Origin: Orenia marismortui DSM 5156
GTDB lineage: Bacteria > Bacillota > Halanaerobiia > Halobacteroidales > Halobacteroidaceae
Assembly (NCBI RefSeq): GCF_000379025.1
Contig: NZ_KB900623.1
Location: forward strand, 170,334 to 234,333
Direction of reading: 5' to 3'
Length of the DNA stretch: 64,000 nt
Part shown: positions 25,163 to 34,408 of the stretch, one piece after another
Layout of the letters: each line of letters begins with the position of its first letter
How positions within the stretch are numbered: position 1 is the stretch's first letter
Notes under the pieces: model-generated
The model's input: only the letters and a program-made list of their open reading frames with translations
Database searches by the model: none
Told to the model about the DNA's origin: nothing
Made by a program: the position numbers and the translations under genes

Positions 25163-25987
25163 ATGGCAAGTGAGACTATGAAGAAGATTCAAGAGAGTGT
25201 TAATTATATCAAAGATCAAGCAGGGATTACTCCTGAGATTGCTTTGATCTTAGGTTCGGGATTGGGAGTATTAGCAGATGAGATAGAGAATAAGACGGAA
25301 ATACCATATGGAGATATTCCTAACTTTCCAGTATCTACAGTAGAAGGTCATGCTGGTCAGTTGGTATTAGGTGATTTAGAAGGCAAGAAGGTTGTAGCAA
25401 TGCAAGGAAGATTTCATTATTACGAAGGGTATGATATGTCCTTTATTACCTTCCCAGTTAGAGTTATGAAGATCTTAGGTGCAGAGAAATTACTAGTAAC
25501 CAACTCTGCTGGTGGGGCTAATCGTCACTTTAATGTAGGTGATTTTATGATTATTTCTGATCATATTAACTTCACAGGAACTAATCCATTAATTGGAGCT
25601 AATGAAGATGAATTAGGTCCACGTTTCCCAGATATGTCAGCAGCTTACAATAAAGATTTAATTGAATTAGCAGAAAGGGTAGCTGATGATAAAGGGATTA
25701 CAGTTAAGAAAGGTGTCTATGTTGGATTTTCAGGACCAACTTATGAGACGCCAGCAGAGATTAGAATGATACAGGTCTTAGGTGGAGATGCAGTAGGGAT
25801 GTCTACTGTACCGGAAGTAATTGTAGCAAACCATATGGGAATGGATATTTTGGGTATCTCATGTATTACGAATATGGCAGCAGGTATTCTGCCACAACCT
25901 TTAGGACATGAAGAGGTTATTGAGACAGCTAAGCGAGTTAAACCTAAATTTATTGAATTGCTTAGAGGAACAATAAAGAGTTTATAA
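25163..25987 (+). CDS. punA: Purine-nucleoside phosphorylase (trimeric type)
   Basis: Phosphorolysis of purine (deoxy)nucleosides to base and pentose 1-phosphate. The trimeric PNP family is recognised by ILGSGLGVLADEI (phosphate loop), VEGHAGQLVLG, GRFHYYEGY, TNSAGGANRHFNVGDFMIISDHIN and the base-site GPTYETPAEIRM. Length of 274 residues is normal. The GGGAGGAA site lies 8 bases before the ATG. Context with deoB and pdp gives complete breakdown of both purine and pyrimidine nucleosides to ribose 5-phosphate. Confidence 0.96.
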   Translation: MASETMKKIQESVNYIKDQAGITPEIALILGSGLGVLADEIENKTEIPYGDIPNFPVSTVEGHAGQLVLGDLEGKKVVAMQGRFHYYEGYDMSFITFPVRVMKILGAEKLLVTNSAGGANRHFNVGDFMIISDHINFTGTNPLIGANEDELGPRFPDMSAAYNKDLIELAERVADDKGITVKKGVYVGFSGPTYETPAEIRMIQVLGGDAVGMSTVPEVIVANHMGMDILGISCITNMAAGILPQPLGHEEVIETAKRVKPKFIELLRGTIKSL

Positions 25988-26069
25988 TTGATACTCTAGA
26001 ATAAAAAAGATTAAATCTTTCAATTATCAAATTTGAATTATAAATTGTATATTAAGGAGGGGGTAAATA

Positions 26070-27374
26070 ATGAGAGCTTATGATATTATCCATAAAAAAC
26101 GTGATGCTAAGAAGTTGAGTGATCAAGAGATAGAGTTTTTAGTTAGGGGATATACAAAAGGTGAAATCCCAGATTATCAGATGTCAGCTTGGGCGATGGC
26201 TGTCTTCTTTCAAGGGATGGATAAAGAAGAGACTGCTAAGTTGACAGAGGAGATGGCAAACTCTGGTGATAATATAGATTTAAGTTCAATTGAAGGTATT
26301 AAGGTTGATAAGCATAGTACAGGTGGTGTAGGTGATACAACTACTTTGGTTTTAGCTCCCTTAGTAGCAACTTGTAGTGCACCAGTAGCTAAGATGTCAG
26401 GGCGTGGTTTAGGACATACTGGTGGTACAATTGATAAACTGGAGTCAATTGAAGGATTTAGTACAGCTTTGGCTATGGATAAGTTTATTGATAGTGTAAA
26501 TCAGAATAAGGTAGCTATAGCAGGACAAACTGGGAATTTAGCTCCTGCTGATAAAAAACTATATGCTTTACGTGATGTAACTGCTACTGTTGATTCTATT
26601 CCTTTGATTGCAAGTAGTATTATGAGTAAGAAGATTGCTTCTGGAGCAGATGCTATAGTATTAGATGTTAAGACAGGTAATGGTGCTTTTATGAAAAGTT
26701 ATGATGGGGCAGTAGACTTGGCAAAAACTATGGTGCAAATTGGTAAAGAAGTGGGGCGTAATACTATTGCTGTTGTTTCTGATATGGATCAACCTTTAGG
26801 ATGGGCAGTTGGTAATGCTTTAGAGGTTGAAGAAGCCATTCAAACTCTTAAAGGTGAAGGACCTTATGATTTAACAGAGTTATGTTTAACTTTAGGTACT
26901 CAAATGTTATTGTTATCTGAAGTTGTAGATAGTGAAGAAGAGGCTAGAGAAAGATTAGAAAGAGCAATTAATGATGGTAGTGCTTTAGAGAAACTTAAAG
27001 AGTTGATTGCTAATCAAGGTGGAGATCCAAGTGTTGTGGATAATCCAAATCTATTACCACAAGCTCAATCTAAATTTGAAGTGAAAGCAAAGACTGCTGG
27101 TTATGTGCAGCGCATAGAAGCTGAAAGTGTAGGTATTAGTGCGATGTTACTAGGTGCGGGTCGTGAGACTAAAGAATCAGAGATTGATTTAGCTGTTGGT
27201 TTGGAATTGTCCAAGAAGGTTGGAGACAAAGTTGAAGTAGGAGAGGTTCTTGCTACTTTATATTACAACGATGATCAAAAATTAAAGGAAGCAGAGGATA
27301 AATTATTAAGTGCTTATCATATAGGAAGTGAACAATTAGAGATGAATCCTTTAATTTATGAGATTATCAGCTAA
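26070..27374 (+). CDS. pdp: Pyrimidine-nucleoside (thymidine/uridine) phosphorylase
   Basis: Phosphorolysis of thymidine and uridine. It has the family signature [18 protein letters not shown] near residue 113, a phosphate-site KHSTGGVGD, the N-terminal helical domain for dimerisation and a C-terminal alpha/beta domain. The 434-residue length fits PyNP, which acts on both uridine and thymidine, better than enterobacterial DeoA. AGGAGGGGG is 6 bases before the ATG. It ends at a bidirectional terminator shared with the convergent cheX. Confidence 0.94.
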   Translation: MRAYDIIHKKRDAKKLSDQEIEFLVRGYTKGEIPDYQMSAWAMAVFFQGMDKEETAKLTEEMANSGDNIDLSSIEGIKVDKHSTGGVGDTTTLVLAPLVATCSAPVAKMSGRGLGHTGGTIDKLESIEGFSTALAMDKFIDSVNQNKVAIAGQTGNLAPADKKLYALRDVTATVDSIPLIASSIMSKKIASGADAIVLDVKTGNGAFMKSYDGAVDLAKTMVQIGKEVGRNTIAVVSDMDQPLGWAVGNALEVEEAIQTLKGEGPYDLTELCLTLGTQMLLLSEVVDSEEEARERLERAINDGSALEKLKELIANQGGDPSVVDNPNLLPQAQSKFEVKAKTAGYVQRIEAESVGISAMLLGAGRETKESEIDLAVGLELSKKVGDKVEVGEVLATLYYNDDQKLKEAEDKLLSAYHIGSEQLEMNPLIYEIIS

Positions 27375-27403
27375 TAAATAAGCATACAAATTAATATTAA
27401 TAA

Positions 27404-27440
27404 AAAAAGTAAGAGGATTAATCCTCTTACTTTTTGTTTT
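27404..27440. terminator. Bidirectional terminator between pdp and cheX
   Basis: Perfect 32-bp inverted repeat, arms 27404-27419 and 27420-27435, with A-run on one side and T-run on the other, so it can act for both convergent transcripts. It overlaps the last codons and stop of cheX. Confidence 0.9.
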
Positions 27441-27894
27441 CTTCTAAAGATACATTAATTTCAAAATCACCAATATCAGTTTTTAAAGGAATTACTAAGA
27501 ATTTTCTTTGGTTTGTAGTAATTTGTACATTATCTCCATAGGTAATAGAAGGAGGGGTAATGTCACATTGATATCCTAGTTCAGATAAATTAGTAAGAGA
27601 ATTTCCAGTAACTATATTAGCTAACTCTCCAATTGCAGAACTAACTAATTCATCAAACTTATCTGCTGACATACCTGCCATTTTAGCAAATACTTCTAAG
27701 GCTGTAGTATCAGCCATACTATAATAAATAAATCCCTTTAGATCTCCTGTAACTCCAATAGAAGCATTTACTTTTTGAGCTGCAAAAGGGCTTTTGCGTA
27801 CTTCTAATTCACCTCGTTCAACTTCTACTTGTATCATATTCTGTAATACGCTTTTAGTAGCCTCAAATATTGGATTAATATATTCTTGTTTCAT
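27427..27894 (-). CDS. cheX: CheX-like chemotaxis phosphatase
   Basis: Resembles CheX, which removes phosphate from CheY. Catalytic Glu and Asn are in SAIGELANIVTGN (ExxN motif, about residue 90). The N-terminal region MKQEYINPIFEATKSVLQNM is also typical. Length of 155 residues fits. An AGGAGGTG site lies upstream of the ATG on the minus strand. No other chemotaxis genes are in the window, so this is an orphan copy. CheC-like members exist with similar motifs but have two of them; only one is seen here. Confidence 0.88.
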   Translation of the reverse strand: MKQEYINPIFEATKSVLQNMIQVEVERGELEVRKSPFAAQKVNASIGVTGDLKGFIYYSMADTTALEVFAKMAGMSADKFDELVSSAIGELANIVTGNSLTNLSELGYQCDITPPSITYGDNVQITTNQRKFLVIPLKTDIGDFEINVSLEENKK

Positions 27895-28104
27895 ATTTTG
27901 CTGGCACCTCCTGGAATTTTAAACCTTGATTTTCTGCTATTAAGTAATGAATTCTATAAAAAAAATGATTATCCTCTATAATGTGAAAAATTATTATAAG
28001 TAGATATTATTTCAATTGATTTTATAAATTTTGAAAGAGGATAAATCAAAGCAAATGAGAATTTAATAGCTAAGTGTTACATTAATAGTGATAGGGGGAT
28101 AGTT

Positions 28105-31074
28105 ATGAAAAGTGAGTTGGAGAAAGATAAATTAAGCTTGAAAAAGATTAGTTTTTATTTGTGTATTATTATCTTTATTATGCTGTTGACAGGAGTCTTT
28201 TATTTAAAGAGCTATTTTGATTCAGATAAATTAGCAAGTTTAGTTATACCTAAATTAGAAGAGAGTTTGAGTAGGGAGGTTAAAATTAGAGATATAAAAC
28301 TAAAGTTTATCGGTGGGATTGGTGTTAAGGTTGATGGAATTATTATTAGTAAGAGTTTAGATTTTGAGGAGGGTAATTTAGCGGAACTAGATAGCTTGAA
28401 TTTGGACTTTGCTCTATTACCTTTATTAAATAAAGAGGTTAAGATTAAAGATTTAACTCTAGTAAGGCCCATTATTTATTTAGAGAAGGATAGAGTGAGC
28501 AAGACAAATCATAATTCTAATAGCGATATTTCAAAATCTAACTCTAAAAAAGGAGTAAACCCTGTTTTTAATTTAGATAAATTGGAAATAGTTAATGCTC
28601 AGATAAAGTATATAGATAGGCAGAAAGGTTCAGTAATTGAATTAGATAATTTTAGTTCTGAATTGACTATTAGCTTAGATCAGGATAATAAATTATCTAC
28701 AGCAGGAAAATCAACAATAGGGAGGTTGAGTATTAATAATTCAAGTCAAACAGATTCAAATATTGAGGATCTAAATCTCTCTTTAAAGCATGATTTAATT
28801 TATAATCTAGCCAATAAGAAAGTAGAGGTTAGAAGATTTGATTTAGGCTTAGATCAATTAGATCTTAAAAGTCAATTTAATTTAATTCTAGGGAAGAATC
28901 AGCTGAAGATAGGAGATTTCAAAGCTAAAGCAGGAGATTCTAGCTTGAATTTTGATGCTGACTTACGTGAGACTGAAAACCCAAGCTTAGATATTAATTT
29001 AAATAGTGATATCTATTTAGAAGATTTGTTAGCAAAATTACCGATTGAATTTGCTAAAAACCTTTCTGGTAATATTAAAGCTGATTTGAGTCTTAAAAAT
29101 ATTAGAATCAATCAAGTTAAAGATAATCTCCAGAATATGAAATTATCAGGAGATATTAGCCTAGATAAGTTTAATCTAGATGATAAATTAGCTATCAAAG
29201 ATATTTCTGCTCTCGTTCAGATTAGTGAGCAAGAAATTAAAAGTGATGATCTTAAGTTAGCTATAGCTAAGGATATAGTTAATGCTAAGATCAAGATAAA
29301 TAAATGGAAAGAGCTATTAGCTGATATTTTAAATCAGAGAGAAGAAGTATCGGGAAGTATTAATTTAGATTTAGCAGCAGAAGGTCTGAATTTAGACAAA
29401 ATCTTAGACAATAAGAAAGATAATCAAGCCAAAGTAGATCCTTCTAAGGCTGAAGAAAAGAAAGTCTATCTTCCTAAATTGAACTTATATTCTAAGATTA
29501 ATATAGATAGCTTGGAGTATCAAGAAGATGAATATGAAGATATTATGGCTACTATAGAATTAGAAGATTCAATAGTCAATCTAGAAGAATTGAGCCTAAG
29601 TCAAGGTGATTCCAATTTACTTACTAGTGGAACTGTTGATTATAGTCAATTTAGTCTTACTAATGATTTTAAGTCGATAGATTTTGATTTAAATGTAAAT
29701 AGTGATATCAATTTAGCTAAGATTAGAAGGAATCTGCTTAAAGTTGTGCCAAAGTTGAAGAGATATGATTTTTCTGGAAGATTAAATTCTGACTTAAGTG
29801 CTGAGTTTCTCTTAAGTGATATTATGGAAGATCCACTCTCTAATTTAGATAAGATAAATATATATGGCGATATAGCAGTGAGTGGAAATAATATTGAACT
29901 TCCTCAAATGGAAAATACCATAGAGAGTTTAAAGGGGAAATTTAAATTTAATAAACAGAGCCTTGAAGTAAGAGATTTCAATTTCAATTTAGCTAAATCG
30001 GATCTATCAGCCAAAGTTTCTATCGGAGATTGGCGGGATACTTTGCTAGTCTTATTAAAGAAGAAAGAAGCTACTAATTCAAAAGCAGTTATTGAATTAA
30101 ATTCTAAATTAATTTCAATTGATGAGTTTTTAGCACTTCTATTTAATAATAGTCAAGGGGTCCAAAAGGAAGAAAAGGATAGCGGAGAAGTAAAGAAATC
30201 GACTCCAAAGATACCTATAATAATGCAGGCAGATATAGATGCTTTAAGGTATAGTAGCCTAGTAGTGAGTAATATTAATACTAAAGGAAGATTAAGTAAT
30301 GAGTTACTTGAAGTTGATAAGTTAAATTTAGGAATTAATGGGGGAAGTATTACTGCTAAAGGTCAGCTTGATTTTAGCCCAAATAAGCCAGAATATCAAG
30401 GTGATCTGAAGATTGATCAGATTGAGATTAATCAAGTTTTAAGTCTATTTACCAACTTTAATAATAAATTATATGGAAAAACTAATTTAACTACTAAATT
30501 TGGAGGTAGAGGTTTTTCTTTGGAAGATATACTAAATTCTCTTACATTGCAAGGAACAGCTTTGATAAAAGATGGAGAGCTAAAAGGTTGGGGATTAGTT
30601 AATAAATTAAATAATAGCTTCAACCTTTTTGATGAAGAGAGTTTAGCTTTTAAGGATCTTCAAGGAAATATTGATTTAAGAGATGGGAGATTATATTTAG
30701 ATGACTTTTCAGCCGATACTAAGCTTGGAGATATTAAGCTTGTTGGTTCATCAACTTTAGCAGGTAAAGTGGACTATCAATTAGATTATTTACTCTCTAA
30801 TAAAGAGTCTAAGGAGTTAAATTTGAATCATAAAGAATTATTCTATGCTCCAGATACTACTAGAGTTGAGTTGAACTTTAAAATTAAAGGAAGCGTCTTA
30901 AAGCCAGAATTTAGATGGGATAAAGGTGATATTGAGAAGAAAATTAAGGAGAAGGCAAAAGATAAAGTAGAAGAAAAGACCAAAGAAGAGATAGATAAAG
31001 CTAAGGATAAAATTAAAAAGGAATTAGAAGATAAGAAAGACGATTTAAAGGATATTTTTAAAGGGTTATTTTAA
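28105..31074 (+). CDS. AsmA family protein
   Basis: A 989-residue protein with a single N-terminal membrane anchor (about residues 15-37) and a long periplasmic body of repeated short beta-strand units. It ends with an AsmA-like C-terminal section (SLTLQGTALIKDGELKGW, GNIDLRDGRLYLDDFSADTKLGDIKL) and a highly charged Lys/Glu helix (about 945-985). AsmA-like proteins in diderm bacteria bridge the two membranes and move phospholipids to the outer membrane. A gene of this type in a spore-forming Firmicute points to an outer membrane. ATG follows AGGGGGAT. It is a single-gene unit ending in a very strong terminator. Confidence 0.85.
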   Translation: MKSELEKDKLSLKKISFYLCIIIFIMLLTGVFYLKSYFDSDKLASLVIPKLEESLSREVKIRDIKLKFIGGIGVKVDGIIISKSLDFEEGNLAELDSLNLDFALLPLLNKEVKIKDLTLVRPIIYLEKDRVSKTNHNSNSDISKSNSKKGVNPVFNLDKLEIVNAQIKYIDRQKGSVIELDNFSSELTISLDQDNKLSTAGKSTIGRLSINNSSQTDSNIEDLNLSLKHDLIYNLANKKVEVRRFDLGLDQLDLKSQFNLILGKNQLKIGDFKAKAGDSSLNFDADLRETENPSLDINLNSDIYLEDLLAKLPIEFAKNLSGNIKADLSLKNIRINQVKDNLQNMKLSGDISLDKFNLDDKLAIKDISALVQISEQEIKSDDLKLAIAKDIVNAKIKINKWKELLADILNQREEVSGSINLDLAAEGLNLDKILDNKKDNQAKVDPSKAEEKKVYLPKLNLYSKINIDSLEYQEDEYEDIMATIELEDSIVNLEELSLSQGDSNLLTSGTVDYSQFSLTNDFKSIDFDLNVNSDINLAKIRRNLLKVVPKLKRYDFSGRLNSDLSAEFLLSDIMEDPLSNLDKINIYGDIAVSGNNIELPQMENTIESLKGKFKFNKQSLEVRDFNFNLAKSDLSAKVSIGDWRDTLLVLLKKKEATNSKAVIELNSKLISIDEFLALLFNNSQGVQKEEKDSGEVKKSTPKIPIIMQADIDALRYSSLVVSNINTKGRLSNELLEVDKLNLGINGGSITAKGQLDFSPNKPEYQGDLKIDQIEINQVLSLFTNFNNKLYGKTNLTTKFGGRGFSLEDILNSLTLQGTALIKDGELKGWGLVNKLNNSFNLFDEESLAFKDLQGNIDLRDGRLYLDDFSADTKLGDIKLVGSSTLAGKVDYQLDYLLSNKESKELNLNHKELFYAPDTTRVELNFKIKGSVLKPEFRWDKGDIEKKIKEKAKDKVEEKTKEEIDKAKDKIKKELEDKKDDLKDIFKGLF

Positions 31075-31129
31075 AAGATAGGAGAAGAGGCTAAATTTAG
31101 CCTCTTCTCCTATCTTTTATCCTTTTTTT
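31072..31129 (+). terminator. Terminator after the AsmA gene (48-bp perfect palindrome)
   Basis: Perfect inverted repeat 31072-31119 beginning at the TAA stop of the AsmA gene, followed by a T-run. One of the longest perfect stems in the window. Confidence 0.9.
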
Positions 31130-31192
31130 TACAATCATACTTCATAAGCTATAGTAATACATATTACTAAGAATGTGGGGTGAGTTTAATCT

Positions 31193-32368
31193 ATGAAAAA
31201 ATCTAAAAGGATTATAGGCTTAAGTCTATTATTAGTTTTTATTTTTTCTCAAGTCATTTTAGCTATAGATAAGCCTGAATTTAATTTAGAGTCTAAATCA
31301 GCAATTTTAATGGATGCTAAGACTGGTAAAATACTTTATGAAAAAAGTCCACATCAAAAGTTACCACCAGCTAGTATTACAAAAATCATGACTATGCTAC
31401 TGGCTATGGAAGCAATAGATCAAGGAAGAGCAGATTGGAAAGATAAGATTAGTACCAGTGAATTTGCTGCACAAATGGGAGGTTCACAAATTTGGTTAGA
31501 GCCTGGTGAAGAAATGACTTTGCAGGATTTATTAAAAGCAGTAGCAGTGGTGTCAGCAAATGATGCTTGTGTAGCAATTGCAGAGTATCTTTATGGAACA
31601 GAAGAGAATTTTGTAAAGGCGATGAATGATAAAGCTAAAGAATTGGGAATGAAGAATACTTATTTTTATAATACTAATGGTTTACCACCAACAGATCCCA
31701 AGGTTGAAGGAAATCATACAACTGCCTATGATATATCATTGATGTCAAGGGAATTATTAAAGCATAAGAAGATACTCGAATTTACATCTATTTGGATAGA
31801 TCATTTGCGTGATGGAGAAAGTTTTTTACGTAATACAAATAATTTAGTTAGATTTTTTAAAGGGGCAGATGGATTGAAGACAGGATACACTCAAGAAGCA
31901 GGATTTTGCTTATCATCAACAGCGAGAAAAGGTGGGATGAGATTTATAGCTGTGGTAATGAATGCCCCAAACTCAAAGTTACGTTTTAAAGAGGCGCGGG
32001 AGCTATTATCTTATGCCTTTAGTATTCATAAGTCGATCGATATTGTAGCTAAAGGGGCAGAGGTTACTAAAGTCAAAGTCTTCAAAGGTGAAAGTGAAGA
32101 GATAGATGCTATTGCTAAAGATGATTTACAGGTTGCTGTTATAAAAGGAGATGAGCAAGAGGTCGTAAAGCAGACTAGAATCAATAAAGATGTTGTAGCA
32201 CCAGTCAAATCTGGAGATAAGGTAGGAGAGATTGTAGTATTAAAAGGGGAAGAGGTTCTAGGTAGAGTAGATCTTGTAGCTAAGCAAGGAGTAGAGAAGG
32301 CTAACTTCTTTAAGATTATAGTTCAGATATTTAAGAGGTTTATTAGTAAGTTGATGAATGTTTTTTAA
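31193..32368 (+). CDS. dacF: D-alanyl-D-alanine carboxypeptidase (DacF type)
   Basis: Penicillin-binding protein 5/6-like carboxypeptidase that trims the terminal D-Ala from peptidoglycan stem peptides. A signal peptide occupies residues 1-24. The three active-site motifs are in order: SITKIM (SxxK, near residue 62), SAND (SxN), and KTGYT. A C-terminal PBP5 domain follows (about 280-360), ending in an amphipathic helix for membrane association. Position directly before spoIIAA is the classical dacF location, where it serves spore cortex formation. A terminator separates it from spoIIAA. Confidence 0.95.
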   Translation: MKKSKRIIGLSLLLVFIFSQVILAIDKPEFNLESKSAILMDAKTGKILYEKSPHQKLPPASITKIMTMLLAMEAIDQGRADWKDKISTSEFAAQMGGSQIWLEPGEEMTLQDLLKAVAVVSANDACVAIAEYLYGTEENFVKAMNDKAKELGMKNTYFYNTNGLPPTDPKVEGNHTTAYDISLMSRELLKHKKILEFTSIWIDHLRDGESFLRNTNNLVRFFKGADGLKTGYTQEAGFCLSSTARKGGMRFIAVVMNAPNSKLRFKEARELLSYAFSIHKSIDIVAKGAEVTKVKVFKGESEEIDAIAKDDLQVAVIKGDEQEVVKQTRINKDVVAPVKSGDKVGEIVVLKGEEVLGRVDLVAKQGVEKANFFKIIVQIFKRFISKLMNVF

Positions 32369-32409
32369 GTTGATTTAGTAGTAATAAAGTTAGGTTAATA
32401 GTTTATAAT

Positions 32410-32433
32410 GGCAGCTTTAGGGCTGTCTTTTTC
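32410..32433 (+). terminator. Intrinsic terminator after dacF
   Basis: Stem GGCAGC/GCTGTC (one G-T pair) with a TTTAGG loop, then TTTTT. It makes an independent spoIIAA start likely. Confidence 0.65.
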
Positions 32434-32486
32434 TTTGGATTATAATTTATTAGTTATTCAAAGAGGAAAAATATTTTCAGTTAATA

Positions 32487-32513
32487 GCAGGAAAAAAATG
32501 GTTAATATTGAAT
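32487..32513 (+). promoter_or_regulatory. Candidate sigma-H promoter of the spoIIA operon
   Basis: AGGAAAA at 32489-32495, 14 bases, GAAT at 32510-32513. The sigma-H pattern and 14-base spacing match the candidate before spo0A. Transcription would start near 32520, just ahead of the AAAGGAGTG ribosome-binding site. Confidence 0.42.
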
Positions 32514-32539
32514 CATTAATAGAGAAAGGAGTGATAATA

Positions 32540-32881
32540 ATGAAATTATCCTTTAAAAAAATTAATAATAGCTTAATTATAAGATTGGAAGGAGAATTTG
32601 ATTTACATACCGTTGATCATTTTAAAGAGAAATTAGAAGAGAAAATAAATGATAGAATTAGAAATATCATTTTAAACCTAGATGGTATTAAATTTATTGA
32701 TAGTTCTGGATTAGGAGCAATTTTAGGGACATATAAGCGAATTACTAAAACTGGAGGAAGCTTGGCTATGGTTAAAGTCACTCCTCAAGTCGAAAGAATA
32801 TTTGAATTATCGGGAATTTTGAAGATTATAAAGATTTATTCATCAGAAGAAGAAGCATTAGATAAAATCTTGGGGAGGTAA
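32540..32881 (+). CDS. spoIIAA: Anti-anti-sigma factor SpoIIAA
   Basis: STAS-domain protein that frees sigma-F by binding SpoIIAB when unphosphorylated. The phosphorylated Ser lies in the conserved FIDSSGLGAI segment near residue 57. Length from the chosen ATG is 113 residues, right for SpoIIAA; the longer frame starting at 32408 would add 44 residues over a terminator and is rejected. The AAAGGAGTG site is 6-7 bases upstream. Next gene starts 5 bases after the stop. Confidence 0.96.
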   Translation: MKLSFKKINNSLIIRLEGEFDLHTVDHFKEKLEEKINDRIRNIILNLDGIKFIDSSGLGAILGTYKRITKTGGSLAMVKVTPQVERIFELSGILKIIKIYSSEEEALDKILGR

Positions 32882-32885
32882 GAAG

Positions 32886-33314
32886 ATGGAGAATAAAGCT
32901 AAATTAACTATAGATAGCTTATCTGATAATATTGGATTGGCTAGAGTAACAGTAGCTTCCTTTGCTTCACAACTAAACTTTACTTTGGCAGAGTTAGAAG
33001 AGATAAAAGTTGCTATTTCTGAGGCGGTATCCAACTCTATTATTCATGGATATGCAGAAGAAAGTGGTGAGATAGAAATAGGAATGAGAGTTTATGGGGA
33101 GCAATTAGAGATAATAGTTAAGGACCAAGGCTGTGGAATTGAAGATATTGAAGCTGCTTGTGAACCTGCTTACACTACAGCAGGAAGAATGGGATTAGGA
33201 TTAGTTTTTATTGATTCTTTTATGGACAAGTTTGAGATAGAATCTAAAGTTGCTAAGGGGACAACTTTAAAAATGATAAAGATACCAGCTCAGGAGAAAA
33301 AACAGGTTAATTAG
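32886..33314 (+). CDS. spoIIAB: Anti-sigma-F factor and kinase SpoIIAB
   Basis: GHKL-type kinase that binds sigma-F and phosphorylates SpoIIAA. ATP-binding boxes are in place: N box AVSNSIIHGY near residue 48, G1 box VKDQGCGIED, and G2 GRMGLGLVFI. The 142-residue length is standard. AGGTAAGA lies upstream of the ATG, and the gene is tightly packed between spoIIAA and sigF. Confidence 0.97.
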   Translation: MENKAKLTIDSLSDNIGLARVTVASFASQLNFTLAELEEIKVAISEAVSNSIIHGYAEESGEIEIGMRVYGEQLEIIVKDQGCGIEDIEAACEPAYTTAGRMGLGLVFIDSFMDKFEIESKVAKGTTLKMIKIPAQEKKQVN

Positions 33315-33325
33315 GAGCTGACATT

Positions 33326-34102
33326 ATGAATAGCTTATTAAATGTAGATATCAAGAATCATAAATTATTAACTCAAAAGCAGATAAAAGAATTGATATTT
33401 AAGAGTCAAGAAGGTGATAGATCTTCAAAAGAATATCTAATTGAGAATAATTTAAGGTTAGTTTTAAAGATTGCTCATCGTTTTAAAAATAGTGGATATT
33501 CTTTAGAAGATATATTTCAAATAGGTACTATAGGATTGATTAAAGCAATAGAAGGCTTTGATTTAAATAAGGATGTGAAATTTTCAACTTATGCAGTTCC
33601 ATTAATTATTGGAGAGATTAAGGTTTTTTTACGAGATGATAATGTTATCAAAGTTAGTAGAAGTATTAAGGAGACAGCTTATAAGATAAAGAAAGTTAAA
33701 GAAGAATTAACAAATAAATTAAATCGAGAACCTACAATTCATGAATTGAGTATAGAAGTAGGATTATCTAACGAAGAGATTGTATCTGCTCTAGAGGCTG
33801 TACAAGCTCCAACCTCAATTTACAAATCGGTTTATCAAAATGAAGGAAGTACTTTAGAATTGATTGATCAATTAGTAGATTCTAATAATCATTATGATGA
33901 TAGATTAAATCAGCTAGCTTTGAATACTATCTTAAAGAAGTTAGATGACAGGTCACAGCTAATCATTAAATTGAGATATTTTCAAGAAAAGTCACAAATT
34001 GAGATTGCTAATATTATTGGGGTATCTCAGGCACAGGTTTCTAGGTTAGAAAAGAATATTCTAAAAAAAATAAAAGAAGAACTATTAGATAAGCACAGGT
34101 GA
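33326..34102 (+). CDS. sigF: RNA polymerase sigma-F factor (forespore)
   Basis: First compartment-specific sigma factor of the forespore. It is a sigma-70 family member of 258 residues with region 2 (LRLVLKIAHRF to FSTYAVPLIIGEIK), region 3 and a region 4 helix-turn-helix (SQIEIANIIGVSQAQVSRLEK). Gene order after spoIIAA-spoIIAB identifies it as sigma-F rather than sigma-G or sigma-B. The TGA stop lies inside a terminator hairpin. Confidence 0.97.
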   Translation: MNSLLNVDIKNHKLLTQKQIKELIFKSQEGDRSSKEYLIENNLRLVLKIAHRFKNSGYSLEDIFQIGTIGLIKAIEGFDLNKDVKFSTYAVPLIIGEIKVFLRDDNVIKVSRSIKETAYKIKKVKEELTNKLNREPTIHELSIEVGLSNEEIVSALEAVQAPTSIYKSVYQNEGSTLELIDQLVDSNNHYDDRLNQLALNTILKKLDDRSQLIIKLRYFQEKSQIEIANIIGVSQAQVSRLEKNILKKIKEELLDKHR

Positions 34103-34118
34103 TAATCCTGTGCTTTTT
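34091..34118 (+). terminator. Intrinsic terminator overlapping the sigF stop
   Basis: Stem AAGCACAGG/CCTGTGCTT, loop TGATAAT containing the TGA stop of sigF, then a T-run. Confidence 0.85.
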
Positions 34119-34234
34119 GTATTGAATTTAAATAATTTACATATAATAGATTTAGAAAATATAGATTAGTAAAAGAATCATTCAAACTTCACAAATATTC
34201 TTTATTTTTTATTCGTAAAGAAAGGAAGTGAACT

Positions 34235-34408
34235 ATGTTTAAAATTAACCTCAAAAGGATAATCTATTTAATAGCTTTTCTCTTTCTTGTCATAATTAAT
34301 TTTTATTTATGGACTAATATCTTTACAGAAGAAGAAATATCACCAAGAGCCAAAAAGGTCTTTAGTAATCAGGTTGATTTAGGTTTAAGAAGTGTAAATT
34401 ATGAATAA
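34235..34408 (+). CDS. Small single-pass membrane protein upstream of spoVAA (57 aa)
   Basis: Not recognised. A 57-codon ORF with AAAGGAAGTG 6 bases before its ATG. One transmembrane helix covers residues 9-27, with a Lys/Arg-rich N-terminus on the cytoplasmic side, and a short charged tail (TEEEISPRAKKVF) faces the other side. Its last 8 bases overlap the spoVAA start, so the two are translationally coupled and it probably belongs to the spoVA operon. No spoVA locus known to me has such a gene in this position; it may be lineage-specific. Confidence 0.6.
   Translation: MFKINLKRIIYLIAFLFLVIINFYLWTNIFTEEEISPRAKKVFSNQVDLGLRSVNYE

Noticed and set aside
32408-32539. N-terminal extension of spoIIAA
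   Set aside because: Would place the start within the dacF terminator and give 44 residues not found in SpoIIAA; ATG 32540 has a good ribosome-binding site.
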